Below are positions 8,660 through 16,033 of a stretch of 64,000 nucleotides of DNA, in pieces. The notes under the pieces are model-generated. The model searched no databases. It saw nothing but the letters and a program-made list of their open reading frames with translations, and was not told the DNA's origin. The stretch lies in assembly GCA_947487525.1 (NCBI GenBank), contig CANKWR010000003.1:21394-85393 (forward strand), read 5' to 3'. A program made the translations under genes and the position numbers. The stretch comes from Bacteroidota bacterium (lineage in GTDB: Bacteria > Bacteroidota > Bacteroidia > Chitinophagales > Chitinophagaceae). The first letter of the stretch is position 1. Each line of letters begins with the position of its first letter.

Positions 8660-9250
8660 TTAATCTCCAATGTTGTATTGTGCAAAAAACAGCTTTTTCA
8701 ACCGCAACAAACATTTATATTTTTGGTTTTTGGCATTGTCTGAATTGGTGTATCCAAATTCTGCCGCTAAAGCTTGCATGTCCTTTTTATTCAAATAATA
8801 CCCCTCTAACAAACTTTTGCAGGGTTCCCCAAGGCTGTTAAGTGCCCTGTCCATAATTGCAAAAGCAGCATCTTTTTTTGCAAAGTCGTCCATATCTATC
8901 TCCACCGATACGGATTCTTCCTCGGTACTTAAGGGAGCGCTGTACTTCCCCATTTGTTGTAACCTTTTGAGCCAGAGGTGTTTACAAATAGAAAATAGGT
9001 AGGTTTTTATTTGACAGGTAAGTGAAAATGAGTCGGTTTGTACTTTTTCATACAAAGTAATCATCGCTTCCTGAAAAACATCCCTTGCATCATCCAAAGA
9101 GCCGTTATTGTTGGTAACGAAATGCTGAATCATACCAAAATGGCTCTTATATAGCGCTTCTACCGCTCTAGAGTCATTGTTTGCGAGCCCTTTTAAAAGG
9201 GCTTGTTCGTTGTATTCGGCTTTCAATAGATTAATACTTTGTGAGGTCAA
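8660..9250 (-). CDS. ECF-type RNA polymerase sigma factor
   Basis: A 196-residue sigma-70 family protein. Region 2 is visible around residues 25-90 ('DARDVFQEAMITLYEKV') and region 4 around 130-190 ('ALAAEFGYTNSDNAKNQKYK', a helix-turn-helix). There is no region 1 or 3, so it is an ECF-type factor. The predicted start is TTG; a TAnnTTTG-like sequence (TACTTTTG) overlaps it at 9248-9255, so either that motif is fortuitous or translation begins further in, for instance at the TTG of 'LLKAEY'. It is co-transcribed with the protease that probably regulates it. Confidence 0.88.
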   Translation of the reverse strand: MTSQSINLLKAEYNEQALLKGLANNDSRAVEALYKSHFGMIQHFVTNNNGSLDDARDVFQEAMITLYEKVQTDSFSLTCQIKTYLFSICKHLWLKRLQQMGKYSAPLSTEEESVSVEIDMDDFAKKDAAFAIMDRALNSLGEPCKSLLEGYYLNKKDMQALAAEFGYTNSDNAKNQKYKCLLRLKKLFFAQYNIGD

Positions 9251-9362
9251 AAGTAACCCAAATTGCTTATTTAATTTATTTTTTGCTTTTTTGAGGTACT
9301 GGGGGTTACCTTTTAGCAGTTTCTGTATTAAAAGTATAAATTAATAATTAAAACCTTTCCAA

Positions 9363-9545
9363 ATGAAAAAAGTATTCGCAATTTTCGCTATCGCTGCATT
9401 AACTGCTTGTGGTGGTGCTTCAACTGAAGCAAAAACTGACACTGCTGCTACACCGGTAGACACTGCTTCTACATCTGTAGACACTGCTGCTAAAGCTTTA
9501 GATACTGCTGCTAAAGCGGTTGATACTGCTGCTAAGAAGAAGTAA
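9363..9545 (+). CDS. small alanine-rich repeat lipoprotein
   Basis: A 60-residue lipoprotein. Residues 1-16 are a lipoprotein signal peptide with lipobox 'LTAC'. The mature part of about 45 residues is built from repeats of a 7-residue unit around 'VDTAAKA', giving an amphipathic alanine-rich helix with alternating Asp and Lys. Function is unknown; by composition it resembles small outer-membrane lipoproteins that pack as helices. It has its own transcript, followed by a run of RNA hairpins. The ORF is only just above the track cutoff, but the lipobox and repeats make it convincing. Confidence 0.75.
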   Translation: MKKVFAIFAIAALTACGGASTEAKTDTAATPVDTASTSVDTAAKALDTAAKAVDTAAKKK

Positions 9546-9556
9546 TTAAACTTATT

Positions 9557-9677
9557 GGACTATTGGTCCTGAGTGGGGAAACCCATTCTAAAAGCTTGCC
9601 AACCAGTAGTTATCGAACAATTTTCATATGGCAAGCAATCGTTAAGCCGCCCTGTTTCAACAGGGGGGCTTTTTTTA
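9557..9677 (+). ncRNA. candidate structured RNA or structured 3' UTR with terminator
   Basis: Four consecutive stems: GGAC/GTCC (9557-9569); GAGTGGG/CCCATTC closed by a GAAA tetraloop (9571-9588); GCTTGCC/GGCAAGC enclosing about 30 nt (9594-9636); and a G/C-rich terminator with a T7 tail (9645-9676). It begins 12 nt after the lipoprotein stop. It may be a processed 3'-UTR small RNA or an independent ncRNA. I do not recognise an Rfam family. No promoter of its own was found. Confidence 0.45.
9645..9677 (+). terminator. rho-independent terminator after the lipoprotein/RNA
   Basis: AGCC-g-CCCTGTT pairs with AACAGGG-g-GGCT across a short loop, with one mismatch, followed by seven T. Confidence 0.85.
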
Positions 9678-9683
9678 TTTTGG

Positions 9684-9774
9684 GCCTTTTAAAGAATTTA
9701 AAGGCAATGAAGATCTACACATCAGATGCATGCGCATCTTTTTAAATTCAAAGTCCCTGGGGGACTTTGTTTTC
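9684..9774. other. three further tandem hairpins in the gap
   Basis: GCCTTT/AAAGGC (9684-9705); AGATGC-ATGC-GCATCT followed by T5 (9724-9743); and a perfect 9-bp stem CAAAGTCCC-TGG-GGGACTTTG (9749-9769) followed by TTTT. The last two look like terminators. The 374-bp gap between the lipoprotein stop and the aromatic leader contains no gene; the ORF-track entry at 9563-9745 runs through these hairpins and is not coding. Confidence 0.5.
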
Positions 9775-9876
9775 CTTATGCTAGGTCTTTCTTCTTCAAA
9801 TTTAAATGAGCATAATAAAAACCTCTTTGCATCATATATACGAATAATTGTTAGTAAAATGTAAAAAACTTTGCTG

Positions 9877-9906
9877 TTTTAGCCTAAAATAGGGGTTTTT
9901 AGCCTA
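9877..9906 (+). promoter_or_regulatory. direct repeat TTTTAGCCTA x2, candidate operator
   Basis: TTTTAGCCTA occurs at 9877-9886 and at 9897-9906, 20 bp apart (about two helical turns). The first copy sits where a -33 element should be and the second runs into the -7 element of the aromatic leader. This is a plausible regulator site; no regulator gene is adjacent. Confidence 0.4.
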
Positions 9907-9912
9907 TATTTG
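9905..9912 (+). promoter_or_regulatory. -7 promoter element of the aromatic operon
   Basis: TATATTTG, an exact TAnnTTTG match. The transcript would start near 9916, leaving only about four bases before the leader ATG at 9920. No -33 TTG is present at the proper spacing. Confidence 0.55.
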
Positions 9913-9919
9913 TGCTACG

Positions 9920-10003
9920 ATGAAAGCAAATAGCAACTGGTTTTACTTTTTCTTTTATTTCTACTTTAATCAAAGTAGCCGGGTAGTATTTGTAACAGCA
10001 TAA
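9920..10003 (+). CDS. aromatic-amino-acid leader peptide (attenuator peptide)
   Basis: A 27-codon ORF, below the ORF-track cutoff. Codons 7-16 encode ten aromatic residues in a row (WFYFFFYFYF: one Trp, six Phe, three Tyr), with a further Phe at codon 24, then TAA. It lies 54 bp upstream of pheA with a rho-independent terminator in between, the classic layout of ribosome-mediated attenuation. Starvation for charged Phe, Tyr or Trp tRNA would stall the ribosome in the aromatic run and favour read-through into pheA-aminotransferase-tyrA. The peptide itself probably has no other function. The ten-codon run before aromatic genes is very unlikely by chance. Confidence 0.9.
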   Translation: MKANSNWFYFFFYFYFNQSSRVVFVTA

Positions 10004-10053
10004 ACGAAATAACTAAATATACCATCCCGGCCTAAACAGCCGGGATTTTTTTT
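9978..10053 (+). promoter_or_regulatory. transcription attenuator: antiterminator and terminator
   Basis: Terminator: ATCCCGGC (10024-10031), loop CTAAACA, GCCGGGAT (10039-10046), then T8. Competitor: GCCGGG at 9978-9983, inside the leader ORF just past the aromatic codons, can pair with CCCGGC at 10026-10031, and GTA (9986-9988) with TAC (10020-10022). Forming the second structure destroys the terminator. A ribosome stalled within 9938-9967 would leave 9978-9988 free. The switching model is inferred; both pairings are visible in the sequence. Confidence 0.85.
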
Positions 10054-10056
10054 GAC

Positions 10057-10896
10057 ATGATGAACAAAAAAGTGACGATACAAGGATATGAGGGTAGTTT
10101 CCACCAAGTGGCAGCAAGGCAGTTTTTTGGCAAAACGGTCAAAGTGATTACTTGTGATACGTTTAGGGAAGTGGTGAAAATAGGGGCAGATCCTACACAA
10201 TCGGATGGGGCAGTGATGGCGATAGAAAACTCTATTGCCGGAAGTATTTTGCCTAATTACAATTTATTGCAAAAAAGCAATTTAAAAGTGATAGGGGAAG
10301 TGTACTTATCAATTAGTCAAAACTTAATGGCGAATCCTGGCGTAAAACTTTCGGACATCAAGGAAGTGCATAGCCACCCAATGGCAATTTTACAATGTTT
10401 GGATTATTTGGAAGAACATCATTTCAAATTAGTAGAGTCAGAAGATACCGCATTAAGTGCAAAATTGGTACATCAACATAAAATCAAACATACTGCAGCT
10501 ATTGCTAGTAAGTTGGCAGCACAGTTGTATAATTTGGAAATTATTGCTCCTGATATTCATACGTTGAAAAATAATATCACCCGCTTTTTAATATTAGTGC
10601 CAGCGAAAGCAAACGTAAATGTGGAAGACGCAAATAAAGCATCTATCTACTTTCAAACAGATCACTCTAAAGGGATTCTTTCCAAGGTATTGGCAACCAT
10701 TGCAAAGGGTGGAGTGAACTTAAGCAAACTTCAAAGTATGCCTATTCCAGGGAGTACTTTTAAGTATGGATTTTATTTGGATTTAGAATTTGAAAATAAT
10801 AAACAAATTAAAAAAGTATTGGAGGCTGTCAATGACATGACCAATAGTTTCAAAGTTTTTGGATTGTATAAAAAAGGTAAAGTGGTAAAAGGCTAA
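10057..10896 (+). CDS. pheA: prephenate dehydratase
   Basis: A 279-residue enzyme converting prephenate to phenylpyruvate. The PDT domain covers about residues 5-180 and ends with the catalytic 'TRF' motif (Thr175-Phe177); a C-terminal ACT domain (about 195-275, 'SIYFQTDHSKGILSKVL') gives phenylalanine feedback control. There is no fused chorismate mutase, which is instead attached to the DAHP synthase in this cluster. It is the first gene after the aromatic attenuator and ends 2 bp before the aminotransferase gene. Two ATGs lie in tandem at the start (10057 and 10060). Confidence 0.93.
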   Translation: MMNKKVTIQGYEGSFHQVAARQFFGKTVKVITCDTFREVVKIGADPTQSDGAVMAIENSIAGSILPNYNLLQKSNLKVIGEVYLSISQNLMANPGVKLSDIKEVHSHPMAILQCLDYLEEHHFKLVESEDTALSAKLVHQHKIKHTAAIASKLAAQLYNLEIIAPDIHTLKNNITRFLILVPAKANVNVEDANKASIYFQTDHSKGILSKVLATIAKGGVNLSKLQSMPIPGSTFKYGFYLDLEFENNKQIKKVLEAVNDMTNSFKVFGLYKKGKVVKG

Positions 10897-10898
10897 TT

Positions 10899-12062
10899 AT
10901 GAACCTAACATTATCAAATAGATTAGATGGGATTGGTGAATATTATTTCGCTACCAAATTGCGTGAAATTGATGAACTCAATAAAGCAGGAAAGCAAATA
11001 ATTAATTTGGGCATTGGAAGTCCCGATTTGCCTCCGCATCCATCTGTGCTAGCTACTTTAAATGAAGAAGCTGCAAAAGAAAATGTACACGGTTATCAAT
11101 CCTATAAGGGCTCTCCAGTTTTGAGAGAAGCTATTGCCGAGTGGTATAAAAAGTATTATCATGTTGATAATATTAATCCAGCAACAGAAGTGCTTCCATT
11201 ACTCGGGAGCAAGGAAGGGATCATGCATATTTGTATGACCTATTTAAATGAAGGTGATCAGGTGTTAATTCCAAACCCGGGTTATCCTACCTACACAAGC
11301 GCAGTTAAATTAGCAGGGGGCACTCCGCTATACTATGAGTTGACTGCCGAAAACAATTGGGCGCCTGACTTTGAAAATCTAGAAAAATCAGATTTATCAA
11401 AAGTGAAATTGATGTGGGTGAACTATCCACACATGCCTACAGGTCAAATGCCAACTAAAGCACTCTTTGAAAAATTAGTAGCATTTGGTAAGCAGCATCA
11501 AATATTAATTTGTCACGACAATCCTTATGCATTCATCTTGAATGATCAACCTGAAAGTTTATTAGCAGTAGAAGGAGCAAAGGAAGTGGTGATTGAATTA
11601 AACTCTTTAAGCAAAAGCCAAAACATGGCAGGTTGGAGAGTAGGTATGTTGATTGCTGCCGAAGAAAGAGTCAACGAAGTATTAAGATTTAAATCCAATA
11701 TGGATAGTGGGATGTTTTTACCTGTGCAATTAGCAGCGGCAAAAGCATTAAGCTTAACTAAATCTTGGTATGATTCAGTAAATCAAGTTTATACCGAACG
11801 TCGTGAAAAAGTGTATGAATTATTAGACACATTAGGTTGTGCTTATTCAACACAACAAGTAGGGATGTTTGTTTGGGCTAAAATTCCAGCCACATATAAA
11901 GATGGATATGCATTAAGCGATAAGGTATTGTATGATGCGAATGTCTTTATTACACCAGGTGGTATTTTTGGTTCTGCAGGTAATAATTACATCCGTGTGA
12001 GCTTATGCAGTTCAATGGAGAAATTTAATGAAGCAATTAAAAGAGTGAAAGCATGCGTTTAG
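10899..12062 (+). CDS. class I/II PLP aminotransferase, probably aromatic
   Basis: A 387-residue fold-type I aminotransferase. PLP-binding features include 'NPGYPTY' (about 126), 'HDNPYA' (about 206) and the Schiff-base lysine Lys239 in 'NSLSKSQNMAGWR', followed by an Arg that binds the substrate carboxylate. Similar proteins are annotated as aspartate or LL-diaminopimelate aminotransferases, but its place between pheA and tyrA behind an aromatic leader argues that it transaminates phenylpyruvate and hydroxyphenylpyruvate. Its stop overlaps the start of tyrA by 10 bp, implying translational coupling. Confidence 0.88.
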   Translation: MNLTLSNRLDGIGEYYFATKLREIDELNKAGKQIINLGIGSPDLPPHPSVLATLNEEAAKENVHGYQSYKGSPVLREAIAEWYKKYYHVDNINPATEVLPLLGSKEGIMHICMTYLNEGDQVLIPNPGYPTYTSAVKLAGGTPLYYELTAENNWAPDFENLEKSDLSKVKLMWVNYPHMPTGQMPTKALFEKLVAFGKQHQILICHDNPYAFILNDQPESLLAVEGAKEVVIELNSLSKSQNMAGWRVGMLIAAEERVNEVLRFKSNMDSGMFLPVQLAAAKALSLTKSWYDSVNQVYTERREKVYELLDTLGCAYSTQQVGMFVWAKIPATYKDGYALSDKVLYDANVFITPGGIFGSAGNNYIRVSLCSSMEKFNEAIKRVKACV

Positions 12063-12892
12063 CAGTCATTGGTATTGGTTTAATGGGAGGTTCATTGGCA
12101 TTGTCATTGAAAAAAAAAGGATTTATATCCCATGTAATTGGCGTGGACAATAATCCCGACCACCAAGCCGAGGCATTGCGATTGGGTATTGTAGATGAAA
12201 TTAGGACGCTTACAGAAGCCGTAAAATTATCTGACATCATTGCCATTGCAACGCCAGTAAATATTGCTGAAAAACTATTGCCTTCGGTTTTAGATTTAGT
12301 TGACCAACAAATCGTTTTTGATTTAGGATCCACCAAAGAAGCAGTTGCGCAGATAGCCAGTGCGCATGCTAAAAAAGGAAGATTTGTTCCTACACATCCA
12401 ATGTGGGGAACTGAGTTTAGTGGTCCTAGTGCTGCACAAAGCGATGCTTTTGAAAACAAAGCAACGGTAATATGCAATATGGAACAAGTGGATGCAGATG
12501 CGCTATCAACAGTAGTGCGATTGTATGAAACCTTGGGAATGCATATTGTTTCCATGAATGCTACTAAGCATGACATTCATGTGGCTTATGTGAGTCATAT
12601 CTCACATATCACTTCTTTTGCATTGGCGAATACCGTGTTGGAGAAGGAAAGAGAATCGGATAATATATTTGAGTTGGCGAGTGGTGGTTTTGACAGTACG
12701 GTGCGTTTGGCAAAGTCCAATGCAGCAACCTGGGTGCCCATCTTTATGCAAAACAAAGAAAATGTATTAGACGTTTTAAATGAGCATATCACGCAGCTTA
12801 AAAAATTCAAGTCTTGTTTGGAAAAAGAAAACTTTGAATATTTAGCTGAATTGATTGAAAATGCAAATGGGATCACAAGAATCTTAAAATAA
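12053..12892 (+). CDS. tyrA: prephenate dehydrogenase
   Basis: A 279-residue NAD(P)-dependent enzyme making 4-hydroxyphenylpyruvate from prephenate. The Rossmann loop 'VIGIGLMGGSLAL' is at residues 5-17 and the active-site histidine is His115 in 'THPMWGTEFSG'. The C-terminal helical dimerisation domain is present; there is no ACT domain. It overlaps the upstream aminotransferase gene and is third in the attenuated operon. Confidence 0.92.
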   Translation: MRLAVIGIGLMGGSLALSLKKKGFISHVIGVDNNPDHQAEALRLGIVDEIRTLTEAVKLSDIIAIATPVNIAEKLLPSVLDLVDQQIVFDLGSTKEAVAQIASAHAKKGRFVPTHPMWGTEFSGPSAAQSDAFENKATVICNMEQVDADALSTVVRLYETLGMHIVSMNATKHDIHVAYVSHISHITSFALANTVLEKERESDNIFELASGGFDSTVRLAKSNAATWVPIFMQNKENVLDVLNEHITQLKKFKSCLEKENFEYLAELIENANGITRILK

Positions 12893-12926
12893 GAGATTCT
12901 TATTAAAGAAAAGTAAAAACAACAAA

Positions 12927-14759
12927 ATGAAGAAAACAGAAGAGATGGATACAAAAAATGATTTAATAGAAGCCGTAAAGACAAAAAAGACTTTTGCGGA
13001 ATTAGGGGTGAACGAACAATTGGTAAAATCAGTTACCGAATTAGGCTATACCCATGCAACTGAAATTCAAGAGCGTTCTATTCCGGTATTAATTAGCGGA
13101 ACAAAGGATTTTATTGGACTAGCGCAAACAGGTACTGGTAAAACAGCCGCTTTTGGTTTGCCATTAATTCAATTAATTAAAACAGCCGATAAGCATCCTC
13201 AAGCATTAGTGGTTTGTCCAACACGTGAATTGTGTATGCAAATTGTAAACGAAATTAACTTGTTTAAAAAACATGTTGCTGGCGTACAAGTATTAGCAGT
13301 ATACGGTGGCACCTCTATTGGAATGCAAATTAGAGATTTGAAAAGAGGCGTACAAATTATTGTAGCTACACCAGGTCGTTTAATTGACTTAATTGAGCGT
13401 AAGGCAATTAACCTCGAGCAAATTGAATATGTAGTATTGGATGAGGCAGATGAAATGTTGAACATGGGATTCCAAGAAGACATTGAATTTATCTTAAAGA
13501 ATACGCCTAATCGTGAAAGTATTTGGTTATTTAGTGCAACGATGCCAACTGAAATTAGAAAAGTAAGCAAGCGTTACATGAAAGAGCCAGTGGAAGTAAC
13601 CATTGGGAAAGTAAATGCAACCAATAAAAGTATTGATCACCAATATTATGTTACCTCGGCGCAATATCGTTATGAAACTTTAAAGAGAATCATTGACTTT
13701 AACCCAGGTATTTATGGTATTATTTTTACACGTACCAAAGCCGATGCACAAGATGTTTCAGCCCGTTTAACACGTGAGGGTTATGATATTGATGCCATCC
13801 ATGGTGACTTGACACAACAACAACGTGATAGAGTCATGGGACAATTTAGAGATAAGACTTTACAATTGTTAATTGCAACGGACGTTGCTGCAAGAGGTAT
13901 TGACGTAAAAGGAATTACACACGTCATTAACTACGAATTACCAGACGACGTGGAAGTGTATACGCACCGAAGTGGTCGTACTGGTCGTGCAGGTAGCCAA
14001 GGTATTTGTATTTCTATTGTCCATGCAAGAGAATCTTACCGTTTACGCCAAATTGAGAATATCAATAAAAGTACTTTCCATAAATTAGATATCCCAAGTG
14101 GTAAGGATGTTTGTAGAAAACAATTCTTCCATGTAATGGATAAATTAATGTCAACTGACGTAAGCCACGGTGATTATGAAACTTATGTACCTATGCTTGC
14201 AGAGAAATTTGCAGACATGACGAAAGAGGAAATTTTAAAGCGCGTAGCTGCTTTGGAGTTTAACCGTTTCTTGGCGTATTATGAAAATGCAGCGGACTTA
14301 AATATCCGTGCTGCTGAAAAAGGCCGTCGTGATGTAGGTGGTATGCAAGATCGCAACAGAGAAAGAGGACGCAACGAATATTCAGATCGCAGAAGCGGTG
14401 GAGATAGATCTAATGAAAGATCCAATGATCGTGGTGACCGTGGCGATAGAGGGGATGGTCGTGGCCGCACAGCGAATCGTGCTAGCGCTGGAGCTACCCG
14501 TTTATTTGTAAACCTGGGCACGAAAGATGGTTTTTATAAAGCTAGTTTCTTACAATTTGTTTTAGACATGAGCGACTTGAAAAAAGAAGTGTTGGGTAAA
14601 ATTGATATGAGAGACATGAATAGCTGGATTGAAATTGAATCAGGATCTGCTAAAAAAATGATTAATGCCTTAGATGGCAAAAGTTATAAAGGACGTCGTA
14701 TTCGTATGAACGATGCAGACAGCGGTGGTCCGAGAGGGTTTAATAATAACGAAGGATAA
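12927..14759 (+). CDS. DEAD-box RNA helicase (CsdA/DeaD-like)
   Basis: A 610-residue helicase. Motifs in order: 'AQTGTGKT' (Walker A), 'PTRELCMQ' (Ia), 'TPGRLID' (Ib), 'VLDEADEML' (II), 'FSATMP' (III), 'IATDVAARGID' (V) and 'HRSGRTGRAG' (VI). A basic/acidic low-complexity linker of repeated R-S-N-E-R-G-D lies at about 470-515, followed by a DbpA-type RNA-binding domain. It unwinds rRNA or mRNA structures, often in cold adaptation or ribosome assembly. It begins 34 bp after tyrA with no terminator between them, so it may be a fourth cistron of the aromatic operon. An alternative ATG six codons in is equally possible. Confidence 0.92.
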   Translation: MKKTEEMDTKNDLIEAVKTKKTFAELGVNEQLVKSVTELGYTHATEIQERSIPVLISGTKDFIGLAQTGTGKTAAFGLPLIQLIKTADKHPQALVVCPTRELCMQIVNEINLFKKHVAGVQVLAVYGGTSIGMQIRDLKRGVQIIVATPGRLIDLIERKAINLEQIEYVVLDEADEMLNMGFQEDIEFILKNTPNRESIWLFSATMPTEIRKVSKRYMKEPVEVTIGKVNATNKSIDHQYYVTSAQYRYETLKRIIDFNPGIYGIIFTRTKADAQDVSARLTREGYDIDAIHGDLTQQQRDRVMGQFRDKTLQLLIATDVAARGIDVKGITHVINYELPDDVEVYTHRSGRTGRAGSQGICISIVHARESYRLRQIENINKSTFHKLDIPSGKDVCRKQFFHVMDKLMSTDVSHGDYETYVPMLAEKFADMTKEEILKRVAALEFNRFLAYYENAADLNIRAAEKGRRDVGGMQDRNRERGRNEYSDRRSGGDRSNERSNDRGDRGDRGDGRGRTANRASAGATRLFVNLGTKDGFYKASFLQFVLDMSDLKKEVLGKIDMRDMNSWIEIESGSAKKMINALDGKSYKGRRIRMNDADSGGPRGFNNNEG

Positions 14760-14771
14760 TTTAAATTGATT

Positions 14772-14809
14772 AACGAGTCCTTGATATAATGAATTGAGGA
14801 CTCGTTTTT
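14772..14809 (+). terminator. rho-independent terminator closing the pheA-helicase transcript
   Basis: AACGAGTCCT pairs with AGGACTCGTT around a 15-nt loop, followed by a T-tract. It separates the attenuated half of the aromatic cluster from the DAHPS-aroB-aroA-aroC half. Confidence 0.85.
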
Positions 14810-14870
14810 ACATTTTTTGGAAACGAAAAGAGTGCAAGCTATTAAATACTAAATACTAAAATTAGTTAAA

Positions 14871-15956
14871 ATGGGAACCTTAACTGAACAACAACAAAAA
14901 GTAAGCGCATTATTAAAAAAAGCGCCATTTATTATATCTGGTCCTTGTAGTGCAGAAACCGAAGAACAAGTAATGGCAACTGCTAGAGGCTTAGCGGCTA
15001 CTGGTAAAGTAGACATTATGCGTGCAGGTATTTGGAAGCCAAGAACCCGTCCTGGAAGTTTTGAAGGGATCGGTACCAAAGGGTTGCCTTGGTTGCAACA
15101 AGCAAAAAAGGAAACTGGTATCCCTGTTGCGGTGGAAGTGGCTACAGGTAAACAAGTGGAAGATGCCTTGCATTTTGATGTGGATGTTTTATGGGTAGGT
15201 GCCCGTACCACTGTAAACCCTTTTAGTGTGCAAGAAATTGCAGATGCTTTAAAGGGGGTAAAAGTCCCAGTGTTAATTAAGAATCCATTAAACCCCGACT
15301 TAGAATTATGGGTAGGTGGAATGGAGCGTATTGCAAAAGCGGGTATTGAAGATTTAGGATTAATCCACAGAGGATTTAGTTCTTATGGCAATACGGAGTT
15401 CCGCAATGCACCTATGTGGCATTTAGCCATTGAAATGAAACGTCGTTTTCCGAATGTTCCCATGATTAATGATCCTTCCCATATTTGTGGAAGAAGAGAT
15501 ATTTTACAATCTGTGGCACAACAAGCCATTGACCTTGATTTTGATGGTTTAATTATTGAGTCACATGTTGATCCAGATAATGCCTGGAGTGATGCGAAGC
15601 AACAAATCACACCAGAAGTTTTAAAGTCGATGTTGGATAGTATGCATTGGAGAAAAGAAACAGTTCAAAATGCAGATTTCCAAAGTGCATTGGAAGCAAT
15701 GCGTCAGCAAATTAATCAATTAGACGACGAATTGTTGCAAGTATTGTCTACGCGTATGAAAGTGGCACAAAAAATTGGGGAGTATAAAAAGAACAATGAT
15801 ATTACCATTTTACAAACCAATCGTTGGAATGAAATTTTAGATAGAGCGGTTTCAAAAGGAAATAAATTAGGCTTAAGCGATGATTTCGTTACTAAATATA
15901 TGGACGCAGTGCATATGGAAAGTATCAATCAACAAAATAAAGTAATGAATAGCTAG
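14871..15956 (+). CDS. bifunctional DAHP synthase (type I-beta) / chorismate mutase
   Basis: A 361-residue fusion. Residues 1-265 are a KDOPS-like DAHP synthase ('ISGPCSAETEEQ', 'KPRTRPGSFEGIG', 'INDPSHICGRRD' with metal and phosphate ligands), which condenses PEP and erythrose 4-phosphate at the entry of the shikimate pathway. Residues about 268-361 are an AroQ-type chorismate mutase ('EAMRQQINQLDDELLQVLSTRM'). Here it follows the synthase domain, an arrangement I know from Bacteroidota, and could provide allosteric control by prephenate. It heads the second aromatic transcript. The upstream gap contains short TAAATAC repeats of unknown meaning. Confidence 0.93.
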   Translation: MGTLTEQQQKVSALLKKAPFIISGPCSAETEEQVMATARGLAATGKVDIMRAGIWKPRTRPGSFEGIGTKGLPWLQQAKKETGIPVAVEVATGKQVEDALHFDVDVLWVGARTTVNPFSVQEIADALKGVKVPVLIKNPLNPDLELWVGGMERIAKAGIEDLGLIHRGFSSYGNTEFRNAPMWHLAIEMKRRFPNVPMINDPSHICGRRDILQSVAQQAIDLDFDGLIIESHVDPDNAWSDAKQQITPEVLKSMLDSMHWRKETVQNADFQSALEAMRQQINQLDDELLQVLSTRMKVAQKIGEYKKNNDITILQTNRWNEILDRAVSKGNKLGLSDDFVTKYMDAVHMESINQQNKVMNS

Positions 15957-16033
15957 TGGATGCGGGCGCTACATCATTGAGTAAAATCAAAAAGTAGATT
16001 CAGTCAAATTAGCGTTGAAAAATAAAGAGAATA

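Noticed and set aside
9248-9255. TACTTTTG on the minus strand as promoter of the sigma factor gene
   Set aside because: It overlaps the predicted TTG start and has no -33 partner; kept only as a caution about the start codon.
9563-9745. 60-aa plus-strand ORF after the lipoprotein
   Set aside because: It runs straight through several perfect hairpins and a T-rich terminator, has no recognisable motif and no plausible start context.
12037-12576. 179-aa minus-strand ORF opposite tyrA
   Set aside because: It is antisense to a clear prephenate dehydrogenase; low-complexity Ser/Ala/Thr composition is the usual shadow pattern.
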